A stretch of DNA of 43,283 bases from SHLQ01 sp964610745 (lineage in GTDB: Bacteria > Actinomycetota > Acidimicrobiia > Acidimicrobiales > SHLQ01), in the NCBI GenBank assembly GCA_964610745.1, contig CAZSYL010000031.1, forward strand, positions 1-43,283. Reading direction: 5' to 3'. The notes beneath the pieces are model-generated. The model saw nothing but the letters and a program-made list of their open reading frames with translations. It was not told where the DNA came from and did no database searches. A program made the position numbers and the translations under genes. Positions 7,896-15,331 of this stretch are shown here, piece after piece. The first letter of the stretch is position 1. Every line of letters begins with the position of its first letter.

Positions 7896-8839
7896 ACCGT
7901 TGTACCTTCCGTGTGTTCGAGAATTGCTTGCATGGTGGATTGATCTTCGCCCCCGAGGGCTTCGGCACCACTGACGATCTCCATGATCTCGGTGGTAATC
8001 GATGCCTGCCGGGCTTGGTTCATCTCGCGTGAGAGCTTGATGATGAGCTCTTCGGCGTTATCTGTTGCGGCCTTCATGGCTCGCTGACGATTGGCGTGCT
8101 CAGATGCCGAAGCTTCGAGAAGCGCTGAGTAGAGGCGCGACTCCATGTAGCGCGGCAACAGCGACTCCAGCACACTCGCTGGCGATGGTTCGAATTCGAA
8201 CGCCGCAATTGCACTGCCTGAGCCTGAACCCTTTTCGGCGACCGTCTCCATTGTCGCGAGCGGCAAGTAGCGGCGCACCGTCACACGCTGGGTTCCCATG
8301 GTGACGAACTCGGTATAGGCGAGCTCGACCCGGTCGAGAGTGCCGTTGGAGAACAAGTCGACAACCATGTTTGCGACCTCACGAGCATCCTCGTAGGTCG
8401 GGGTATCGGTCATGCCGGTGAACTGGGCCTCGATCTTGTAGTTCCGGAACGAGAAGTAATCAATGGCCTTCTTGCCAATCAGAATCAGCGCGTAGTCGGC
8501 ACCTTCGGTGCGGGCAGCATCGAGCTGACGCTCAGCGGCGCGAATAACCGTTGCGTTGTACGCACCAGCAAGTCCACGGTCCGATGTGATCGCAATGATG
8601 CCGACTCGTTCGGTCTTTTCTGCTCGGCGGAGCAACGGATGGCTGGTTTGTGCTCCACCTGCGGTGAGGTTCTCGATAACTCCGGTGATTTGCTCGGCGT
8701 AGGGCTTCGCCTCGTTCGCGCGGTGCATGGCCTTGACCACGCGGGTCGCAGCAATGAGCTCCATAGCTCGGGTGATCTTCTTCGTCGACTGCACACTGCC
8801 GATTCGACGGCGCAGCTCGCGTTCTTTTGCTCCTGGCAT
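7892..8839 (-). CDS. atpG: ATP synthase F1 subunit gamma
   Basis: The 315-residue gamma subunit forms the rotating central shaft. The N-terminal coiled-coil helix is typical (ELRRRIGSVQSTKKITRAMELIAATRV), and the C-terminal helix carries SEHANRQRAMKAATDNAEELI followed by NQARQASITTEIMEIVSGAEAL, the most conserved part of the family. It follows atpA with a 13-bp gap and overlaps atpD by 4 bp. It is somewhat longer than the roughly 290-residue E. coli protein because of an insert around residues 205-225, as in other actinobacteria. Confidence 0.97.
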   Translation of the reverse strand: MPGAKERELRRRIGSVQSTKKITRAMELIAATRVVKAMHRANEAKPYAEQITGVIENLTAGGAQTSHPLLRRAEKTERVGIIAITSDRGLAGAYNATVIRAAERQLDAARTEGADYALILIGKKAIDYFSFRNYKIEAQFTGMTDTPTYEDAREVANMVVDLFSNGTLDRVELAYTEFVTMGTQRVTVRRYLPLATMETVAEKGSGSGSAIAAFEFEPSPASVLESLLPRYMESRLYSALLEASASEHANRQRAMKAATDNAEELIIKLSREMNQARQASITTEIMEIVSGAEALGGEDQSTMQAILEHTEGTTV

Positions 8840-8852
8840 CTACCTGATCCGA

Positions 8853-10478
8853 TCAGGCCTCGTCGGCCGTGATTTCTTCCTCTGGAAGGATGTTGTCCGC
8901 GTCCACGATTTCGCTGTGTGCGTCTCCTGGATCGCTCGCATCGGGCGCCGGCGAAGCTACCGCCTCGCTCGCCTTAAAGCCGTCAGCAAACTCCTTGATC
9001 ATCCGCTCGAGAGCGCCTTCGTCGGCGATCTTGCCCGAAGCAACGATGTCGTCGAGCAGTCCCTGGTGACGTGACTTGAAGTGTTCGAGTAGCTCGGACT
9101 CGAAGCGGAGCACGTCAGAGACAGGGATATTGTCGAGATAACCGCGGGTTCCTGCAAACAGGGTAACGACCTGCTCTTGGACCGGCATTGGCGAACTGAT
9201 GCCCTGTTTGAGCAACTCGGTGAGGCGGTATCCACGGTCGAGCTGAGACTGAGAAACAGCATCGAGATCCGAACCGAACGATGCGAATGCTTCCAGCTCA
9301 CGAAACTGCTGAAGGTCGGACTTCAAGGTGCCCACCGCAGTCTTCATTGCCTTGATCTGTGCGGCGGAGCCAACTCGGGAGACCGAGATACCCACATCAA
9401 CCGCAGGACGGGTTCCGGACTTGAACAGATCATCCTGCAGGAAGATCTGACCGTCGGTGATCGAAATCACATTCGTTGGAATGTATGCGGAAACGTCGCC
9501 AGCCTTGGTCTCGATGATTGGAAGCGCTGTAAGCGAGCCAGCGCCGAGTTCGTCGGAGAGGTTCGCGGACCGCTCGAGAAGGCGGCTGTGAAGGTAGAAG
9601 ACATCGCCTGGGTACGCCTCACGGCCCGGCGGGCGACGCAGCAAGAGAGACATCTGTCGGTACGCCTCGGCTTGCTTCGACAAGTCGTCGTACACGATGA
9701 GTGCGTGACCGCCGTTGTCCATCCAGTGCTGACCCATGGCCGAACCGGCGTATGGCGCAATGTACTTGAAGGGGGCAGGATCTGAAGCCGGCGCCACGAC
9801 CACGACGGTGTAATCCATCGCACCGTTCTCTTCGAGTTCGGCCACGATCTGTGCAACCGTCGAGGCCTTCTGACCAACAGCGACGTAGATGCACTTCACA
9901 CCCAAGCCCTTCTGGTTCAGGATGGTATCGATACCGACCGTGGTCTTACCGGTCTTGCGGTCACCGATGATCAGCTCGCGCTGGCCACGGCCAATCGGGA
10001 TGAGAGAATCGATTGCCTTGATTCCGGTCTGCATTGGGGTATCGACGGGTTGGCGTCCAATGATGCCTGGTGCCTGGACCTCCATACGACGGGTGCCGGT
10101 GCCGGTAAGCGGGCCCTTACCATCGATTGGTTCGCCAAGAGCATCGACCACGCGTCCAAGCACACCGTCACCAACGGGCACCGAGAGGATGTTTCCGGTC
10201 GAACGGACCGGCTGACCCTCCTCGATCCCATCGGTCGAGCCGAGCAGCACCGCACCGATCGAGTCCTCGTCGAGGTTGAGTGCGAGGCCAACAGCCCCGT
10301 TTTCGAACTCGAGCATCTCGTTCACTGCAGCTTCGGGTAGACCCGAAACACGAGCGATACCATCTCCGACCTCGAGCACTCGGCCTACCTGCGTAGCGGC
10401 AAGGCTGGTGTCCATTCCCTCGATGTTCTTCTTGAGGGCGGCGGTGATGTCTTCAGTGTTGATGGTGAGATCAGACAT
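8853..10478 (-). CDS. atpA: ATP synthase F1 subunit alpha
   Basis: The 541-residue alpha subunit holds the non-catalytic nucleotide site and alternates with beta in the F1 head. The P-loop is GDRKTGKT at residues 172-179; Lys in place of the common Gln is seen in other actinobacteria. ALIVYDDLSKQAEAYRQMSLLLRRPPGREAYPGD is present and intact. The C-terminus has an extra acidic tail of about 35 residues (from SPAPDASDPGD to the end), comparable in position to the mycobacterial alpha extension that lowers ATP hydrolysis, although the sequence differs. It lies 38 bp after atpH. Confidence 0.98.
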   Translation of the reverse strand: MSDLTINTEDITAALKKNIEGMDTSLAATQVGRVLEVGDGIARVSGLPEAAVNEMLEFENGAVGLALNLDEDSIGAVLLGSTDGIEEGQPVRSTGNILSVPVGDGVLGRVVDALGEPIDGKGPLTGTGTRRMEVQAPGIIGRQPVDTPMQTGIKAIDSLIPIGRGQRELIIGDRKTGKTTVGIDTILNQKGLGVKCIYVAVGQKASTVAQIVAELEENGAMDYTVVVVAPASDPAPFKYIAPYAGSAMGQHWMDNGGHALIVYDDLSKQAEAYRQMSLLLRRPPGREAYPGDVFYLHSRLLERSANLSDELGAGSLTALPIIETKAGDVSAYIPTNVISITDGQIFLQDDLFKSGTRPAVDVGISVSRVGSAAQIKAMKTAVGTLKSDLQQFRELEAFASFGSDLDAVSQSQLDRGYRLTELLKQGISSPMPVQEQVVTLFAGTRGYLDNIPVSDVLRFESELLEHFKSRHQGLLDDIVASGKIADEGALERMIKEFADGFKASEAVASPAPDASDPGDAHSEIVDADNILPEEEITADEA

Positions 10479-10516
10479 GTTCTCTTCTCTTCTTGTTCTT
10501 CGTTCCGGACCCGCTG

Positions 10517-11041
10517 TTAAGCGAGGCTCTCGCGCAACTGGCTAAGACGGCGGCTTACGCTGCCATCGATGACGGTGTCGTCGATCTGGGTGACGAGGCC
10601 ACCTACGACGGAAGGGTCGATCGTGACTCGGACGCTTACTGGACGACCGGTCTTTTGCGACAAGGCCGCTTCGAGCTTTTCGACCTGAGCATCGCTCAAG
10701 GCAACCGCAGAGCGAACTTCGGCGTATGCCGAACCTCGACTGCCGGCCATCTGGCTTGACATTGCCCTGGCAATCTCGGGGAGGTCAGCAGCACGACCCG
10801 CGCCGACCACCATGGAGATCGCAGCGACCGAAGCCCGGCCTGCCTTACCGGCGAGGAGGTCTTCGACGACCTGTTGGCGGTTCGCGGCAGGCACCGACGA
10901 ATCGGACAGACTGTTCTGCAACTCGGGCGATCCCGCGACGGCGTCTGCAAATGCGTGGAGGTCGCTCTCGATGGATGCTGGATCACCTTCGGCGTTGCCG
11001 ATCGCAACGAGCGCTTGGGCGTAGCTTTCAGCTCGGTTCAT
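10517..11041 (-). CDS. atpH: ATP synthase F1 subunit delta
   Basis: This 174-residue subunit links the peripheral stalk to the top of F1. It starts with MNRAESYAQALVAIGNAEGD and ends with the typical VTIDPSVVGGLVTQIDDTVIDGSVSRRLSQLR segment. Length is the normal standalone size. In mycobacteria the delta domain is fused to a b-type subunit; here it is separate, and both b-type genes lie directly upstream. The start overlaps the stop of the second b gene by 4 bp. Confidence 0.96.
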   Translation of the reverse strand: MNRAESYAQALVAIGNAEGDPASIESDLHAFADAVAGSPELQNSLSDSSVPAANRQQVVEDLLAGKAGRASVAAISMVVGAGRAADLPEIARAMSSQMAGSRGSAYAEVRSAVALSDAQVEKLEAALSQKTGRPVSVRVTIDPSVVGGLVTQIDDTVIDGSVSRRLSQLRESLA

Positions 11042-11562
11042 GACTGACCCACCTGTTCGATGTAGCTGTCGATGAGCGAGGCGTGAGTGGCATCGTCAAG
11101 GTTCGCTTCGACGACCGATGCCGCCGCTGCTGCAGCTTGCGCAGCGACAGTCGCTTGAATATCGGCCGAAGCCTGGCCGGTGGAGGCTGTTGCTTCGCTA
11201 TTAGCTTTAGCCCGTGCTTCGACAGCGTCTGCGTCAGCTCTCGCAATAAGATCTGCTTTGACCGTCGTAGCCGTGGCGATTGCCTCGTCGTGAATGCGTG
11301 AGGCCTCGGCGTCAGCATCTCCGAGCTTTGATCGCAGCTCACTCAGCTCTGACTCGGCTTCGACCTTGGCACGCTCAGCATCGACGAGCTCTTCGCGAAT
11401 GCGATCAGACCGTGCGGCCATTGATTCCTTGACGACCGGGAGCAGCTTCCAGATCATCAAGGCCAATACGACGGTGAACGCAGCAGATGACCACCAGAAC
11501 TCTTTAATGTCCGATGGGAGGAAGCGACCGTTTGGTCCTTCTGCAGCAAGTAGGGAAAGCAT
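11038..11562 (-). CDS. atpF': ATP synthase F0 second b-type subunit (b')
   Basis: This 174-residue protein is the second b-type subunit. It has one transmembrane helix (WWSSAAFTVVLALMIWKLLPV, about residues 23-43) followed by a long charged, Ala-rich coiled coil. The peripheral stalk would be a b/b' heterodimer. The gene overlaps the preceding b gene by a single base at 11562 and atpH by 4 bp. Which copy should be named atpF and which atpF' is conventional; I name by gene order. Confidence 0.88.
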   Translation of the reverse strand: MLSLLAAEGPNGRFLPSDIKEFWWSSAAFTVVLALMIWKLLPVVKESMAARSDRIREELVDAERAKVEAESELSELRSKLGDADAEASRIHDEAIATATTVKADLIARADADAVEARAKANSEATASTGQASADIQATVAAQAAAAAASVVEANLDDATHASLIDSYIEQVGQS

Positions 11563-12155
11563 CAGGCGTCATCTCCATTCAGTGCGGAGTCGATGGCACC
11601 CTGCTGAGCGCCACGATCGAGGTTCTTGCCGAGAAGAGCAGAGGCTGCCTCAACAGCTATGTCACCAACATCACCCTTCATGGACGAGATCGCAGCAACT
11701 CGACTGTCGTCAAGTTCGCCGGCGGCTTCGGCCCGGATCTCCGCAGCCTCGTTGGTTGCCTCAGCCATGACGGCGGCCCGGTGTTCGCCAGCCTCGGCGC
11801 GAGCAGCGTCGATGATTCCGTCGGCCTCAGCGCGAGCTGCGTTGAGCGATGCGTCGTAGTCGGCTTGCACCTCTCCAACCGCGATTCGAGCACGTTCGGC
11901 CGCTTGGCGGTCCTCAGCGAGCTTTGTCTCACGCTCATCACGCTTCTTGAGAAGCGGTGGGAGCAAGACAAACTTCATCAGTGCCCACAACACGAGAAAC
12001 GAGCCAAGGGCCCATGCGAGGTGGTTGATTTCCGGGATTACCGGATTCGGCGGTGGCTCTTCTTCTTCACCTAGGGCTTCTTCGCCCTCACCGAGTTCTT
12101 CGTCCTCTTCGACAAAGGCAATTTCTTCGCCGTTGAAGCTGATCTGGATGTTCAC
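11562..12155 (-). CDS. atpF: ATP synthase F0 subunit b with acidic N-terminal extension
   Basis: This 197-residue peripheral-stalk subunit has a single membrane helix (AWALGSFLVLWALMKFVLLPPLL, about residues 47-69) and a coiled-coil domain. Before the helix is an unusual, very acidic segment of about 25 residues, with runs such as EEDEELGEGEEALGEEEEPPP. In standard topology this would face outside the membrane. The start codon is preceded by a GGAGG-like Shine-Dalgarno (GAAAGAGGAGGCGA), so the extension is real unless translation begins further in, where no good start exists before the helix. It follows atpE by 43 bp. Confidence 0.92.
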   Translation of the reverse strand: MNIQISFNGEEIAFVEEDEELGEGEEALGEEEEPPPNPVIPEINHLAWALGSFLVLWALMKFVLLPPLLKKRDERETKLAEDRQAAERARIAVGEVQADYDASLNAARAEADGIIDAARAEAGEHRAAVMAEATNEAAEIRAEAAGELDDSRVAAISSMKGDVGDIAVEAASALLGKNLDRGAQQGAIDSALNGDDA

Positions 12156-12198
12156 TTCGCCTCCTCTTTCGGTCGTCCAATTTCCCCGGAAGGTAAGA

Positions 12199-12465
12199 TC
12201 AGGCGAACTTCAGCAGAATGAAGACCACGAAGCCAATCAAGGCGAGAGCCTCGGTGAATGCCACACCGAGGAACATGGTGGTCTGTACCTGTCCAGCAGA
12301 CTCTGGCTGACGGGCCATGGCCTGGACGGCTTGACCAACCAGGTAACCAATGCCGATTCCCGGGCCGATGGCGGCGAGGCCGTATGCGAAGCCAGCGCCT
12401 TCAGCTGCTGCTGCGTTCTTAAGTTCGTCGCCGGTCTGGGCGAGTACCTGTGCTGCGATGCTCAT
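12199..12465 (-). CDS. atpE: ATP synthase F0 subunit c
   Basis: This 88-residue proteolipid forms the rotor ring. It has two membrane helices, the first with the Gly-rich GLAAIGPGIGIGYLVGQAV motif, the polar loop ARQPE at 51-55, and the second with the ion-carrying Glu72 in FTEALALIGFVV. The residues around the Glu do not show the sodium-site pattern (no Gln in helix 1 at the ligand place, no Ser/Thr after the Glu), so it should be proton-driven. A strong AAGGAG Shine-Dalgarno lies 10 nt before the ATG, in line with high expression of c. Confidence 0.97.
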   Translation of the reverse strand: MSIAAQVLAQTGDELKNAAAAEGAGFAYGLAAIGPGIGIGYLVGQAVQAMARQPESAGQVQTTMFLGVAFTEALALIGFVVFILLKFA

Positions 12466-12496
12466 TGTGGATTGCTCCTTAGTTTCCTTTTTCGGT

Positions 12497-12510
12497 GGGG
12501 CCCTAGCCCC
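12497..12510 (-). other. Intra-operon RNA hairpin between atpB and atpE
   Basis: GGGGC-CCTA-GCCCC forms a short GC-rich hairpin in the 88-nt gap between atpB and atpE. On the minus strand it is followed by ACCGAAAAAGG and the atpE Shine-Dalgarno. It may mark RNA processing or protect the downstream mRNA 5' end, which would help raise c-subunit output. It lacks a terminator T-run. Confidence 0.4.
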
Positions 12511-12553
12511 GACGATCTTGATTGTTGGTTAGAGAGAAAGGTGTGAGTCCGGC

Positions 12554-13327
12554 CTAGTGGGCTGGATGAAGTGCTCCGCCGATGTACACGGCGGCGATGA
12601 TGGTGAATACGAATGCCTGAATCAACGACACGAAGACCTCGAATGCGGTGAAGGCCACGAGGCCGCCGAAGGTGAAGACTTCAAGGATGTACATCCAGCT
12701 CGTTGCGACCGTGATACTCAGGACCGCAAAGGTGACGAGCAAGATGTGGCCAGCGAGCATGTTTGCAAACAAACGAACGGCGTGGCTGAACGGGCGAAGG
12801 ATGAAGGTCGAGAGCAACTCGATTGCCCCCACGAGCGGACGAAGCGCAAGCGGAACGCTCGATGGCCACGCGATGTCTTTGAAGTACGAGATGCCGTTGT
12901 GCTTCACACCGACGGAGATGAACATCGCCCACGCAATGAGTGCAATAACAACCGGTCCACCCATCCGAGCGTTGGCTGGCATCTGGAAGAACGGGATGAC
13001 CTCGGTGATGTTCCCGAAGAAGACAAACAGGAAGAACGAGATGAGCAGTGGCAGGTAGGGCAGACCATCTGGACCAATCGCAGGCAGCACGATCTGCTTC
13101 TCGACAAACTCAATGACCGACTCGGCCACGGTGCGAATGCCCGTTGGAACGAGGCTCTTCTGTTGAGCAGCCAGCATGAACACGACCGCCGGGATGATCA
13201 CCGAGAGCACATGCGTCAGTGCGATCTTGTCAAAGCCGATTCCATCGATGATTGGCTCCCACTCGATCAGGTTGGACAATGACGGAAATTCGAGACCGCC
13301 ACCTGCTTCAACTGCGAACAAAAACAT
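12554..13327 (-). CDS. atpB: ATP synthase F0 subunit a
   Basis: This 257-residue membrane protein forms the proton half-channels. The essential arginine is Arg185 in RPFSHAVRLFANMLAGH. Other conserved parts are FVFFGNITEVIPFF and the C-terminal FEVFVSLIQAFVFTIIAAVYI. It has five to six membrane helices. The start overlaps the atpI stop by one base (13327). Confidence 0.97.
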   Translation of the reverse strand: MFLFAVEAGGGLEFPSLSNLIEWEPIIDGIGFDKIALTHVLSVIIPAVVFMLAAQQKSLVPTGIRTVAESVIEFVEKQIVLPAIGPDGLPYLPLLISFFLFVFFGNITEVIPFFQMPANARMGGPVVIALIAWAMFISVGVKHNGISYFKDIAWPSSVPLALRPLVGAIELLSTFILRPFSHAVRLFANMLAGHILLVTFAVLSITVATSWMYILEVFTFGGLVAFTAFEVFVSLIQAFVFTIIAAVYIGGALHPAH

Positions 13328-13815
13328 CAGGTTGCTCCTGTAGTTTCGTGATGGGATGAGTTATGGATTGGCAACTTTGGTGTGGGCTTGAGCCCAGGAT
13401 GTGCCAGGGTTCCGGAGATGTAGCGCATCTCCCAGAAGAGAATGCCCAGGTGAGCCACGATCAACGTGAGCCCAAGAGGCAACATCTCGATCCATTCCGC
13501 GTCCCTGACGACAAGGACGGCCAGGAAGATCAGACCGAGTCGAAGAAGAAAGCCGAACATGGCAGCAGCGCCCATCGCTGCCAACGAGATTCGTCCGGCC
13601 CAGGCGAGCAGTGACGCCGCAAGAAGGAAGTTCACCATGACGATCCCGATGCCATAGGCGACCGATGCTGCACCAGCGCTTTGCCAGAAGATGGCACCAG
13701 CAACGATGAGCACGGGGGCGAGCAGAGCTGTCCGACGAACGAGGTCCTTTGCGACCTCCATAACCGGCGCAGGCCCTTCGAGGGGTTGGTTGAGCGGGTT
13801 GGCGACTTCGGTCAT
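13327..13815 (-). CDS. atpI: ATP synthase subunit I family protein
   Basis: This 162-residue membrane protein has four hydrophobic helices (residues about 28-48, 50-72, 77-100 and 108-130) and soluble ends with a His-rich C-terminal tail. Position upstream of atpB and the four-helix layout fit the ATP synthase I family, which assists assembly of the c ring or Mg supply. Sequence similarity within the family is weak, so the name rests mostly on context. It overlaps the preceding gene by 4 bp (ATGA) and atpB by 1 bp. Confidence 0.75.
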   Translation of the reverse strand: MTEVANPLNQPLEGPAPVMEVAKDLVRRTALLAPVLIVAGAIFWQSAGAASVAYGIGIVMVNFLLAASLLAWAGRISLAAMGAAAMFGFLLRLGLIFLAVLVVRDAEWIEMLPLGLTLIVAHLGILFWEMRYISGTLAHPGLKPTPKLPIHNSSHHETTGAT

Positions 13816-14189
13816 GACGGCTGATCCTCCGATGCGAGGTCGCTCTCAAGAACGTAACTCGGCGTCTCGACAACTTCGCGAGGCGCAAATCGTGAGCCTT
13901 CGCCAGCGCCAAACTCTGCCTCTCGAGCCTGCATACGTTCTTCAGTGGCCAGCGCCATCCGGTCCACGTAGCGATAGTACTGATTAGCTACCGCACCAAT
14001 CAGGCCAAGCACAGCGCCCAGGATCGTAAACAGGGGTCGAGTTCCGATCGACTCATCGAGCAGCCAACCAAGCCCTCCAAGAAGGACCGGTGTTACTGCG
14101 ATCTCCCAGCCACCGTTGCCACGCCACATCGCATCCGTAAGCGCGTTATCGCGGCCATTGGCGTCAGCGCTGGTCGGTGTGTCGGTCAT
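13812..14189 (-). CDS. AtpZ/AtpI family small membrane protein, first gene of ATP synthase operon
   Basis: This 125-residue protein contains the AtpZ/AtpI signature: two membrane helices in WEIAVTPVLLGGLGWLLDESIG and PLFTILGAVLGLIGAVANQYYR (about residues 28-72). Flanking regions are hydrophilic, with a charged C-terminal tail. Relatives are encoded at the head of many atp operons and assist assembly or ion supply. The region upstream to 14382 should hold the operon promoter. TATTCA stands 7 nt before the ATG, which only partly fits the -10 pattern seen elsewhere. Confidence 0.8.
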   Translation of the reverse strand: MTDTPTSADANGRDNALTDAMWRGNGGWEIAVTPVLLGGLGWLLDESIGTRPLFTILGAVLGLIGAVANQYYRYVDRMALATEERMQAREAEFGAGEGSRFAPREVVETPSYVLESDLASEDQPS

Positions 14190-14382
14190 GAAAATGTGAA
14201 TACCTGTCGAGCGAACAAACCCAACGTGTGAAGAGCTTGTGAAGTAATTCTCAAAGTATGTTCGCGGAAGTTAACAAACGCCAACCCGCGACGACAAGGA
14301 ATCTATAACGATTGTCACACTTCCGTGCACCTAAACGTCCGGTTTTTTGGCGCATCCACCACGTCGGGCGTAACCGCCGTCG
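14190..14382. other. 193-bp gap with atp operon promoter region; no gene seen
   Basis: This AT-richer stretch lies between the rhomboid stop and the first atp gene, both on the minus strand. A TATAGA hexamer (minus strand, around 14299-14304) and TATTCA next to the start are possible -10 elements; neither has a clear -35. A T-run (GGTTTTTTGG near 14341) reads as A on the minus strand, so it is not a rhomboid terminator. No open frame of note. Confidence 0.3.
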
Positions 14383-15261
14383 TTAGAAGAGCGGCGACAT
14401 CCAGGTCGAGCTGGCAAAGATGGCACCGGCGAAGAGCACCGCGCCGAGTATCGCACTAAAGATGAGCTGAGCCTTTTGCCCGCCGATCGCTGGCTTGTCG
14501 CCCTGGTTCAAACCAAAGAAAAGGGCGCCGAGCAGAAATCCGGTCAGGAGTCCCCCGCCGTGACCACCCAGGCTGACTCCGCCGCGGAAGCTCAGAAGGA
14601 CATTGATCACGATAAGGAAACCAAGACCGGTGTCGAATAGGCCAATGCCGCGACTACGCAAGAGGAAGACCATGAAGCCAATAAGCCCGAAGACCGCTCC
14701 CGACGCGCCGACGACGGGAATAGCCGGGTCGAGCAGGATGGCGCCGAACGAGCCACCGATCAGAGACACGAAGTAGATCGCACCGAACAGCACTTCACCG
14801 GTGATGCGTTCGATCTGGCGGCCGAGCTGCCAGAGCAGATACATATTGAAACCAATATGGATGATGCCCGAATGCAGAAAGCCTCCGCTGATGACTCGCC
14901 AGTACTCGTTGTTTTCCCAGATCGGCGGTCCCCAGGTGCCGTAGTCGACTGCGGCAAGCCCGGCGTTGCCGGTGGTTGAGCCAAGAAAAGCAATGGCTGC
15001 GATAAAGACCAGCACGTTGATACCCACCAGCGCGCGAGTGACGTTGAAGTTTGCACCGGGCAGGTTCCTGGTGGTGTACACCTTCTGAGTTCCTGCGCTT
15101 TTGGTGCACTCCGGGCAGTGCACGCCAACCGATGCCTGGTGACGGCAGTCCGCGCAGACATAACGATCGCAGCGCTGGCAACGAATTCCGGTTTCCCGAT
15201 CCGGGTGCCGGTAACAGACCTCCTCGGGGACGACCGCGTCCTGGGGTTCAAAAGCGCTCAT
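14383..15261 (-). CDS. Rhomboid family intramembrane serine protease with N-terminal zinc-binding B-box-like domain
   Basis: The protein is 292 residues from ATG 15261 (MSAFEPQ). A longer frame would run into the divergent gene and adds no domain. Residues about 14-54 contain a Cys/His cluster (CYRHPDRETGIRCQRCDRYVC, then CADCRHQ and HCPEC), the B-box-type zinc domain common in actinobacterial rhomboids. The membrane domain has the rhomboid features: NMYLLWQLGRQIE, the catalytic Ser in GASGAVFGLIG, and the catalytic His in GGHGGGLLTG. It should cleave membrane proteins within their helices; the substrate is unknown. It is upstream of, but probably not co-transcribed with, the atp operon. Confidence 0.93.
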   Translation of the reverse strand: MSAFEPQDAVVPEEVCYRHPDRETGIRCQRCDRYVCADCRHQASVGVHCPECTKSAGTQKVYTTRNLPGANFNVTRALVGINVLVFIAAIAFLGSTTGNAGLAAVDYGTWGPPIWENNEYWRVISGGFLHSGIIHIGFNMYLLWQLGRQIERITGEVLFGAIYFVSLIGGSFGAILLDPAIPVVGASGAVFGLIGFMVFLLRSRGIGLFDTGLGFLIVINVLLSFRGGVSLGGHGGGLLTGFLLGALFFGLNQGDKPAIGGQKAQLIFSAILGAVLFAGAIFASSTWMSPLF

Positions 15262-15316
15262 GGTGATACAAGCGCTGAGAATAGCCGGTTCATTCCACGT
15301 TTGATGACAGAACGAG

Positions 15317-15322
15317 TAGCGT
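15317..15322 (+). promoter_or_regulatory. Candidate -10 (TAGCGT) for the trehalose-phosphatase/GH15 gene
   Basis: TAGCGT is followed by 9 nt and then ATG at 15332. The spacing allows a leaderless or near-leaderless mRNA. Confidence 0.45.
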
Positions 15323-15331
15323 TCATGTCCC

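Noticed and set aside
12199..12465. Sodium-driven ATP synthase
   Set aside because: The c subunit lacks the sodium ligands next to Glu72, so proton coupling is more likely.
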